A stretch of 64,000 nucleotides of DNA. Origin: Brevundimonas sp. Its GTDB lineage: Bacteria; Pseudomonadota; Alphaproteobacteria; Caulobacterales; Caulobacteraceae. The notes under the pieces are model-generated. The model was not told where the DNA came from. It did no database searches and saw only the letters and a list, made by a program, of their open reading frames with translations. The position numbers were made by a program, and so were the translations under genes. The stretch spans positions 92,557-156,556 of the forward strand of contig NZ_JAUXQZ010000016.1 in the NCBI RefSeq assembly GCF_030682035.1, given 5' to 3'. Positions within the stretch are counted from its first letter, which is position 1. The number at the start of each line of letters is the position of its first letter. Below, one piece after another: positions 58,089-64,000 of this stretch.

Positions 58089-58528
58089 TGCGCCGGTGCG
58101 GGCGTCGGAGCCCCTGCAGGCTGTGCCGCGCAGATGTCGCCGGGGATGGCGGCGAAGGCCAGCCAGGCCGGCTCGGCCGGACCGGGAACGCGCGCCGGGT
58201 CGGCGAAGGCCATCATCTCGAACCCGTCGCAACCGCCGCCCTCCCGGCGCCTCACATAGACGACCCGGTTCTCTTCACCGCCGGCGGGAAGCCATTGCTG
58301 GCGGGCGAAGGCCGCACTGTAGACGTCCACCAGGCCGGCGATAGCTGCCTGAGTGGTCACCACGCACATGGCCTGTTGCGCCAGGCCGACCCGGCCGCCG
58401 CAGGTCGGATCGCTGACCGCCGTCGGCATCTCCGGTATTTCGACCTGCAGGGGCGCCGGAGCGGCCTGCTGCGCCATCGCCGGCATGGCCAGAAGGGCCG
58501 CCGCCGCGGCCATCATTGCGATCTTCAT
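58085..58528 (-). CDS. Small secreted protein between trpB and trpA
   Basis: The 147-residue precursor begins MKIAMMAAAAALLAMPAMAQ, a clear signal peptide. The mature part has five cysteines (TCGGR, AMCVV, GGGCDGF, GDICAA and the signal-side none) and a Pro/Ala-rich end. It starts 3 bp after trpB and overlaps the trpA start, so it is translated within the trp operon. The family is not recognised. A role in tryptophan synthesis is not indicated; a hitch-hiking or envelope role is possible. Confidence 0.82.
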   Translation of the reverse strand: MKIAMMAAAAALLAMPAMAQQAAPAPLQVEIPEMPTAVSDPTCGGRVGLAQQAMCVVTTQAAIAGLVDVYSAAFARQQWLPAGGEENRVVYVRRREGGGCDGFEMMAFADPARVPGPAEPAWLAFAAIPGDICAAQPAGAPTPAPAQ

Positions 58529-58531
58529 CGT

Positions 58532-59746
58532 CTACAACTCCACGCCCAGATGCTTCGCCACCGCGAAGATGTCCTTGTCGCCCCGCCCGCACATATTCAG
58601 CACCACATCGCCCCCCTTGCCCACTTCCTTCGCGATCTCGCCGACCCGGGCGAGCGCGTGGCTGGGCTCCAGCGCGGGGATGATCCCCTCAAGCTTCGAG
58701 CACAGCTGGAAGGCCTCAAGGGCCTCGGCGTCGGTCGCGGCGCGGTATTCGGCGCGGCCGATGTCCTTCAGCCAGGCGTGTTCGGGGCCGATGCCGGGAT
58801 AGTCGAGCCCGGCGGAGATCGAATGGCCCTCGAGAATCTGACCGTCATCGTCCTGCAGCAGATAGGTGCGATTGCCGTGCAGCACGCCGGGGCGGCCGCC
58901 CTGTAGGGAGGCCGCGTGGTCCGGGCCGTCGAGCCCCCGGCCGGCCGCCTCCACCCCGATCAGGCGCACGCCGGCGTCCTCGATAAAGGGGTGGAACAGG
59001 CCGATGGCGTTGGAGCCGCCGCCGATGGCCGCGACCACCGCATCGGGCAGCTTGCCGCGCCGCGCCAGCATCGAGGCCCGCGTCTCGCGCCCGATCACGG
59101 ACTGGAAGTCGCGCACCATGGCCGGATAGGGGTGCGGCCCCGCCGCCGTGCCGATCAGATAATAGGTGTCCTCGACATTGGTGACCCAGTCGCGCATCGC
59201 CTCATTCATGGCGTCCTTGAGCGTCGCCCGGCCCGCGGTCACCGGCACGACCTCGGCCCCCAGCAGCTTCATGCGGAACACATTGGGCGACTGCCGCTCG
59301 ACGTCGGTGGCGCCCATGTAGACGACGCATTGCAGGCCGAAGCGGGCGCAGACCGTCGCCGTCGCCACGCCGTGCTGGCCGGCCCCGGTCTCGGCGATGA
59401 TGCGCGTCTTGCCCATCCGCATGGCCAGCAGGATCTGGCCCATGCAGTTGTTGATCTTGTGCGCGCCCGTATGGTTCAGCTCGTCGCGCTTGAACCAGAC
59501 GTCGGCCGCGCCGTAGTGGGCGGTCAGCCGTTCGGCCAGATACAGCGGGCTGGGCCGGCCAACATAGTCGGTCAGAAAGCCGTCCAGCTCGGCCTGGAAC
59601 GTCGGGTCCGCCTTGGCCGCCTCGTACGCGTCGTTCAGCTGATGGATCAGCGGCATCAGCGTTTCGGCCACGAACCGCCCGCCATAGGGGCCGAAACGGC
59701 CCTCGGCGTCGGGCATGGCGTACTGGTTGGGAATGATGGCGTTCAC
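58532..59746 (-). CDS. trpB: Tryptophan synthase beta subunit
   Basis: The 404-residue PLP enzyme joins indole and serine. The PLP lysine lies in [12 protein letters not shown], the phosphate loop is [10 protein letters not shown], and the family C-terminal GRGDKDI closes it. The GTG at 59746 with AAGG eight bases upstream was preferred over a TTG at 59752 or the ATG at 59716. trpF lies 33 bp upstream in the same direction. Confidence 0.96.
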   Translation of the reverse strand: MNAIIPNQYAMPDAEGRFGPYGGRFVAETLMPLIHQLNDAYEAAKADPTFQAELDGFLTDYVGRPSPLYLAERLTAHYGAADVWFKRDELNHTGAHKINNCMGQILLAMRMGKTRIIAETGAGQHGVATATVCARFGLQCVVYMGATDVERQSPNVFRMKLLGAEVVPVTAGRATLKDAMNEAMRDWVTNVEDTYYLIGTAAGPHPYPAMVRDFQSVIGRETRASMLARRGKLPDAVVAAIGGGSNAIGLFHPFIEDAGVRLIGVEAAGRGLDGPDHAASLQGGRPGVLHGNRTYLLQDDDGQILEGHSISAGLDYPGIGPEHAWLKDIGRAEYRAATDAEALEAFQLCSKLEGIIPALEPSHALARVGEIAKEVGKGGDVVLNMCGRGDKDIFAVAKHLGVEL

Positions 59747-59779
59747 GATCAAAGCCTTGACGCGGGGGAGCGGCGGAAT

Positions 59780-60421
59780 TCAGGCCGATCGGACGGCGTC
59801 GAGAAACGACGTGATCAGCGCGGCGTCCTTAACACCCGGCGCGGTTTCGACGCCAGAGGACACATCCACGAGCGGCGCGCCCGCAATCCGGATCGCCTCG
59901 CCCACATTGTCTGCGGTCAGGCCGCCGGCCACGAACCACGGATGTCGGTAAGCCCTGTCGGCCAGCAGCGCCCAGTCAAACCGCGCGCCGACCCCGCCGG
60001 GGAGGAGAGACCCCTCGGGCGGCTTGGCGTCGAACATCAGATGGTCGGCGAACGGCTGCCAGGCCTCCGCCTCGGCGAGATCCTCATGCGTGCGGATCGG
60101 CAGCGCCTTGATGATCCCCGCCCCGGTCAGCATCCGTACCTGCTCGGCCCGCGCCGGCGTTTCCGAACCATGCAGCTGGATCAGGTCCGGCTTGAGAATC
60201 AGGGCGATTTCAGTCAGCAGGGCGTCGTCTGCATCGACCGTCACCGCCACGATCTTCGCCTTGCCCCGGGCGCGGTCGAACAGGGTCGCTGCACGCAGCG
60301 GTTCGATGTGGCGCGGGCTTTTGGGGAACACCACCGCCCCGACGAAGGCCGCGCGGCCCGCGAGGGCGGCGTTCAGCGTGTCCGGCGTGGTCAGGCCGCA
60401 GATTTTGGCGTGGGCGCTCAT
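59780..60421 (-). CDS. trpF: Phosphoribosylanthranilate isomerase
   Basis: The 213-residue TIM barrel performs the Amadori rearrangement before indole-glycerol phosphate synthesis. KICGLTT contains the catalytic Cys, LMFDAKPPEGSLLPGG and VAGGLTADNV complete the site. The ATG at 60421 overlaps the rsuA stop by four bases, so it is coupled to the rRNA-modification genes upstream. Confidence 0.96.
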   Translation of the reverse strand: MSAHAKICGLTTPDTLNAALAGRAAFVGAVVFPKSPRHIEPLRAATLFDRARGKAKIVAVTVDADDALLTEIALILKPDLIQLHGSETPARAEQVRMLTGAGIIKALPIRTHEDLAEAEAWQPFADHLMFDAKPPEGSLLPGGVGARFDWALLADRAYRHPWFVAGGLTADNVGEAIRIAGAPLVDVSSGVETAPGVKDAALITSFLDAVRSA

Positions 60422-61188
60422 GCAGCGAATATGGCGTCGATCGCTGTCTGATCCAGCAACCGCCATTCTCCCGGCGCCAGATCGTCCGGCAAGGCCAGCC
60501 CGCCGACCCGCTCACGGTGCAGTTCCTCGACGTGGTTGCCCACCGCCGCGAACATCCGCCGCACCATGTGATAGCGGCCCTCGGTCACCGTCAGCCGGGC
60601 CTCGGTCGGCGACAGCCCTTCCAGCACGGCGGGCGACAACGGCTTGTCCTCGCCCTCAAGCACCAGGCCGCCGGCGGCGAAGACGTCGCCCTCCGTCCCG
60701 TCCAGCGGTCGCGCCAGCGTCGCGCGATAGACCTTGGCCACATGGCGTTTGGGCGAAATCACCCGGTGCAGCAGGTCGCCGTCGTCGGTCAGCAGCAGCA
60801 GCCCCGTCGTCGCCTTGTCCAGCCGGCCAATGGTCGAGATGGCCGGATCGCGCCGCCGCCAGCGCGGCGGCAGGACGTCATAGACCAGGGCCCCGTCCTC
60901 CTTGCGCGAACAGGTCATGCCCAGCGGCTTGTGCAACATCATCACCAGACCCGGCGGCGGATCCAGCGGCTGGCCGTCGATCTCCATCCGCACAGGCAGG
61001 TCCGGCGTCACCGCGATCCGCCTGGACACATCGGTCAGGTCGGCCCCGTCCAGCACGATCCCGCCGGCCTTACCCAGCCGCGCCATCTCGGTGCGCGAGC
61101 CATAGCCCATCGAGCCGAGCAGCTTGTCCACGCGGCTTGTTGGCGGGCTACCGCGCTTCGCGCTACTTGAGCCCGAGGGCGACTTCAC
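60418..61188 (-). CDS. rsuA: 16S rRNA pseudouridine synthase, RsuA family
   Basis: The 256-residue protein has an S4-like N-terminal segment and the pseudouridine synthase core with catalytic Asp in GRLDKATTGLLLLT. Enzymes of this type make Psi516 of 16S rRNA. The GTG at 61188 overlaps the rsmC stop (GTGA). Residues about 5-15 (SGSSSAKRGSP) are encoded by a 30-nt stem-loop repeat, so the native start may be the GTG at 61131, just before DKLLGSMGYGSR. Confidence 0.88.
   Translation of the reverse strand: MKSPSGSSSAKRGSPPTSRVDKLLGSMGYGSRTEMARLGKAGGIVLDGADLTDVSRRIAVTPDLPVRMEIDGQPLDPPPGLVMMLHKPLGMTCSRKEDGALVYDVLPPRWRRRDPAISTIGRLDKATTGLLLLTDDGDLLHRVISPKRHVAKVYRATLARPLDGTEGDVFAAGGLVLEGEDKPLSPAVLEGLSPTEARLTVTEGRYHMVRRMFAAVGNHVEELHRERVGGLALPDDLAPGEWRLLDQTAIDAIFAA
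61145..61174 (-). repeat. 30-nt stem-loop repeat inside the rsuA start region
   Basis: On the minus strand the element has outer stem GGGCT / AGCCC, loop CAAGTA, inner stem GCGC / GCGC with GAA loop, and bulge GGT. Length and loop sequences equal those of the element at 9394-9423, while both stems have changed in a pairing-preserving way. Confidence 0.65.
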
Positions 61189-62084
61189 TTCACCGCCTCG
61201 AACACCTTGTAGCCGCCGGCGTCGGCGGCCATCCGCACCCGTTTGAAGGCGGCGTTCAGCTCAGCCTCATAGGGCAGGTGGCGGTTGGCGACGAGCCACA
61301 GCACCCCGCCCTTGCCCAGCATCCCCGCCGCCTGACGGATGAAGGCCTGCCCCAGCCGCTTGTCCTCGGCCCCGCCGTCGTGGAAGGGCGGATTGGTGAC
61401 GACGAAGTCGAGATCGCCCGTCGCCTCGACCGTCCGCGCATCGGCCCATTCGAAGGCTGCGCGCGGGTCCGTGACGTTCTTTCGCGCGGCCGCGATCGCC
61501 CGCCTGTCCAGATCGATCAGCCGCAACGAGGTCACCACAGGCGACGCCAAAACCACGGTCGCAAGAGCGCCGTAGCCGCAACCGAGATCGGCCCCCGCCC
61601 CCTTCAGCGACGGCATGGCCTGGGCCAGCAGCAGGGAGCCGGCGTCGATCCGGTCCCAGGCGAAGACGCCGGGCTGCGACCAGGCGTCCAGCCCCTCGAC
61701 CAGCCGGGGCGCGCCCGCGGCGATGGCCTCGTCCATGCCGGTCAGGGCTTGCGGCCGGATGACGACGCAGCGCCGGTGGTGCGCCTTGGCGCTCTCCCCG
61801 ACTTCAACGCCGAAGCCTTCCAGCTCCTTCTTCAGCCGCGATCCGCCCTTGTCCTTGGCCGCCATCACGTCCAGCCGGCCGCCCGGCTTCAGCGCCCTCA
61901 GCGCCAGGGCCAGGGCATACCGCCGCTCCAGCACGCCCGGCGGAGCGTAGACCATGATGTCGTCAGCCGAACCTTCAGCCACATCCTCAAGCGGAGTCGA
62001 GCCGGGGATCAGGGGCGAAAGCTGGATCGCCGCGCCGGGCGGGTCGAACACCGCCGGCGGGCGTCCGTAGAGAAGAGATGTCAT
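61185..62084 (-). CDS. rsmC: 16S rRNA (guanine1207-N2)-methyltransferase-like protein
   Basis: The 299-residue protein has an N-terminal inactive-methyltransferase-like half and a C-terminal SAM-dependent domain with ADLGCGYGAL and the N-methylation motif TNPPFHDG. This two-half layout is that of RsmC. The ATG at 62084 begins MTSLLYGRP; the longer open frame upstream has no family likeness. It is the first gene of the leftward run to folC. Confidence 0.87.
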   Translation of the reverse strand: MTSLLYGRPPAVFDPPGAAIQLSPLIPGSTPLEDVAEGSADDIMVYAPPGVLERRYALALALRALKPGGRLDVMAAKDKGGSRLKKELEGFGVEVGESAKAHHRRCVVIRPQALTGMDEAIAAGAPRLVEGLDAWSQPGVFAWDRIDAGSLLLAQAMPSLKGAGADLGCGYGALATVVLASPVVTSLRLIDLDRRAIAAARKNVTDPRAAFEWADARTVEATGDLDFVVTNPPFHDGGAEDKRLGQAFIRQAAGMLGKGGVLWLVANRHLPYEAELNAAFKRVRMAADAGGYKVFEAVK

Positions 62085-62286
62085 GGCGGCGCCTATAGCC
62101 GGATTGAGCGCCGGCGCGAAGCGCACGCTGACGGACCCGTCTCGATGAGGGCGCGGCCTCAGGGTCGCGGACAGGGGCGGTGAGCGGACCTCTGACATCT
62201 GTTGGCTGGACGAGCGCGCCGACGGGGCGTACGCGCTACGGTTAAGCCAAGGACTGGCGTCCCCAGCCTCACGGAGTATCGGTGGA
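62085..62286. other. Intergenic region between divergent rsmC and the methyltransferase-like gene
   Basis: About 200 bp carrying the promoters of both genes. A minus-strand frame continues upstream of rsmC but lacks support. No palindrome or known operator was recognised. Confidence 0.5.
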
Positions 62287-62913
62287 ATGGTCGCATTGCC
62301 GGACGATAATCACCTGCGACGTGTGCAACTCATACGAAAGGCCATCCTCGCAGCCTGCATCCTGGCGGCCTGTGCACTGGCGGCGGTAAGCCACACCCTC
62401 GGCGGTGAGAGCATGGTGCACGAAGGGCTCGAAGCCTTTGGGCTGGCGCTGATCGGCATCTGCATCGTGGGGCGCGCCTGGTGCTCGTTGTATATCGGCG
62501 GCCGAAAAAAGGCAGAGATCGTTGAACGCGGCCCGTATTCCATCAGCCGTAACCCGCTCTACGTTTTCAGCTTCATCGGGGCTTTCGGCATGGGGGCGCA
62601 AACCGGCTCGATCACCATGGCGCTGCTTTTCACGGTTATCGCCTTCGTCGTTTTCTACGCAACCATCCGGCGGGAGGAAGACTGGCTGGCGACCATGTTC
62701 GGTGCACAATACGCAGCCTATCTGCAGCGGACTCCACGCTTCGGGCCGGATTTCCGAAAATGGCAGGATCAGGAGACGCTGGTCGTGCGTCCCACGTTTT
62801 TCCTGACAACGCTGCGCGACGGCCTCGCCTTCCTGCTTGTGATCCCGCTGTTCGAGGCGCTGGAACACGCTCAGGATGCCGGCTGGGTACCCGTGATGTT
62901 TACTCTCCCCTGA
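62287..62913 (+). CDS. Isoprenylcysteine carboxyl methyltransferase-like membrane protein
   Basis: The 208-residue protein has four or five hydrophobic helices and the ICMT/PEMT signature ERGPYSISRNPLYVF, followed by REEDWLATMFGAQYAAYLQR. Bacterial members methylate small or lipidic substrates with AdoMet; the substrate is unknown. It has no obvious operon partner. Confidence 0.87.
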   Translation: MVALPDDNHLRRVQLIRKAILAACILAACALAAVSHTLGGESMVHEGLEAFGLALIGICIVGRAWCSLYIGGRKKAEIVERGPYSISRNPLYVFSFIGAFGMGAQTGSITMALLFTVIAFVVFYATIRREEDWLATMFGAQYAAYLQRTPRFGPDFRKWQDQETLVVRPTFFLTTLRDGLAFLLVIPLFEALEHAQDAGWVPVMFTLP

Positions 62914-62975
62914 CGGCGCAATCTCGCCGTGTTGGGGGTGGATTTTAAGCGCCTTCGAGCCAGGACAGGTGAAAT

Positions 62976-63767
62976 ATGACGGAAGCCCAAGGCCTCAACG
63001 CCAGATCGCTGGAAGTTCTCTCCAAGGTCCCCGCAGTGACCTTGGGGTTCTGGGTGGTCAAAATCCTCGCAACGACATTGGGGGAGACGGGGGGCGACAC
63101 CGTCAGCATGACGATGAAGCTCGGCTACCTGACCGGGACCGCCATCTTCGTTGCGATTTTGGCCCTGTTGGTGATCCTGCAGGTCAGGGCGAAGCGGTTC
63201 CACCCACTCCTCTACTGGGCAACGATCATCGCGTCGACGACGGCGGGAACGACCTTGGCTGACTATGCGACCCGATCACTGGGCATCGGCTATACAGGCG
63301 GTTCAGCTCTTCTCTTCGCGGGGGTGGTGGCCTCCCTGGCCGCATGGAAGCTGACGCTCGGTTCAGTGTCGTCCGACCACATTTCCGAACCTCGGGTAGA
63401 GCTGTTCTATTGGCTCACCATCACCCTGTCTCAAACCCTCGGAACTGCTTTGGGAGACTGGACCGCAGATACGGGCGGGCTGGGCTATCTGGGAGCAGCG
63501 GTGGTGTTCGGTGGTCTGCTGGCCGTTGTCGCCGGACTGGCCCTTTGGACACGCGTCAATCGCGTCCTGTTGTTCTGGGCCGCCTTCATCCTGACCCGTC
63601 CGCTGGGCGCGGTTGTGGGCGATTTTCTGGACAAGCCGGTCGACCACGGAGGGCTGGCTTTCAGCCGCCCAGTGGCCTCGGCAGTTTTGACCGTGGCCAT
63701 CCTGGCCCTCATCTTCCTGCTTCCGCAGAAATCAGGTAAGCATCCGCAGGAGAAGGCTCCGCTGTAG
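62976..63767 (+). CDS. Four-repeat integral membrane protein (COG4705-like)
   Basis: The 263-residue protein has about eight transmembrane helices in four similar units. Each unit has a helix with TLG/TAG/PLG, then a GD or AD pair: TTLGETGGDT, TTAGTTLADY, QTLGTALGDW and RPLGAVVGDF. This internal duplication is characteristic of COG4705 proteins of unknown function. The ATG at 62976 has AGGACAGG upstream. The C-terminus is a short basic tail. Confidence 0.8.
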   Translation: MTEAQGLNARSLEVLSKVPAVTLGFWVVKILATTLGETGGDTVSMTMKLGYLTGTAIFVAILALLVILQVRAKRFHPLLYWATIIASTTAGTTLADYATRSLGIGYTGGSALLFAGVVASLAAWKLTLGSVSSDHISEPRVELFYWLTITLSQTLGTALGDWTADTGGLGYLGAAVVFGGLLAVVAGLALWTRVNRVLLFWAAFILTRPLGAVVGDFLDKPVDHGGLAFSRPVASAVLTVAILALIFLLPQKSGKHPQEKAPL

Positions 63768-63940
63768 CTTGTAGCGGTCTCCTTGATTATCCCGGATCAG
63801 GTAAGGTCTACTTCTGGTCGGGAGCCGCCGGTCTCCAGAGGCCGTTCGCGAACGCGGTCGGCTAGGTCCAATCGACATTCAGGGATTCCCGGATCGCCGG
63901 ATGCGTGATTCATAGGTCTCCGCTTTGGCGGAGGTCTGAG
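63768..63940. other. Probable left end of an IS5-family element
   Basis: No gene. It contains a 12-bp palindrome CGTTCGCGAACG (63843-63854) and a hairpin AGGTCTCCGC / GCGGAGGTCT just before the transposase start. The insertion-sequence boundary must lie here, but I could not place the terminal inverted repeat without its partner. Confidence 0.45.
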
Positions 63941-64000
63941 ATGGGTGTGAAGCGATACGAACTGGACGAGGCGCAGTGGGCTCGTATCGAGCCGCTATTG
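63941..64000 (+). mobile_element. IS5-family transposase, N-terminus (cut by window edge)
   Basis: The ATG at 63941 opens a frame starting MGVKRYELDEAQW with ARIEPLL, the usual start of IS5/IS427-group transposases (DUF4096-type N-terminal domain). Only 20 codons are inside the window, so intactness cannot be judged. Confidence 0.75.

Noticed and set aside
1..64000. CRISPR array, tRNA or rRNA genes
   Set aside because: No regularly spaced direct repeats and no recognisable RNA-gene sequences were seen on reading both strands; a covariance-model scan would be decisive.

Overview
The window reads as about 64 kb of chromosome from a high-GC alphaproteobacterium of the order Caulobacterales, most like Brevundimonas. 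The reasons are the run tsaE-amgK-murU-addB-addA-trxA-folC-accD-trpA-trpB-trpF, the high-GC codon use, GTTC-N7-GTTC type SOS boxes and GGAAC-N16-CGTT (EcfG/SigT type) promoters. This assignment is inference from gene content; no 16S rRNA gene lies in the window. No tRNA, rRNA or CRISPR array was seen.

Layout. 1-3656: the end of a ThDP enzyme and polA. 3660-8700: an accessory island holding an SOS-box dinD, a three-gene ubiquitin-like operon (Ubl, JAB/JAMM protease, E1-like adenylyltransferase) read leftward, and a divergent XRE repressor plus ImmA/IrrE metalloprotease pair. It ends in a truncated ORF with its own SOS box and repeat-rich DNA, and similar repeats flank both ends. 8708-13540: a flavoprotein, trmD-rplS, a DUF2383 protein, tryptophan 2,3-dioxygenase and the small genes of a ydbH-ynbE-ydbL operon. 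13620-21450: YdbH-like protein, an M23 peptidase, two GST-fold proteins, an alpha/beta hydrolase and a FAH-family hydrolase. 21500-25150: a general-stress cluster with three GGAAC-N16-CGTT promoters. 25220-30163: an OmpA-like lipoprotein, DsbD, an ATP-grasp protein, nth, a 49-residue membrane protein, and palindromic repeats. 30264-35088: an EmrAB efflux operon with its TetR regulator and operator, a creatininase-family protein and a probable phasin. 35092-44728: AMP nucleosidase, lipoproteins, an AsmA protein and two tandem S9 peptidases. 44826-55035: acyltransferase, tsaE, amgK, murU, addB, addA and trxA, mostly overlapping by 4 to 8 nt. 55060-62084 (minus strand): rsmC, rsuA, trpF, trpB, a small secreted protein, trpA, accD, folC. 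62287-64000: an isoprenylcysteine-methyltransferase-like protein, a four-repeat membrane protein, and the start of an IS5-family transposase cut by the window edge.

The most interesting region is 3660-8700. The Ubl operon and the XRE-ImmA pair appear to share one -10 hexamer between two face-to-face promoters, and both -35 elements sit inside copies of one palindromic operator. With SOS-box genes at both ends, this looks like a damage- or conflict-responsive protein-conjugation module under repressor/protease control. The components are recognisable families; the switch architecture, the E2-less composition and the function are inference. A second notable signal is a 30-nt stem-loop repeat with compensatory stem changes that is translated in frame inside two unrelated genes.
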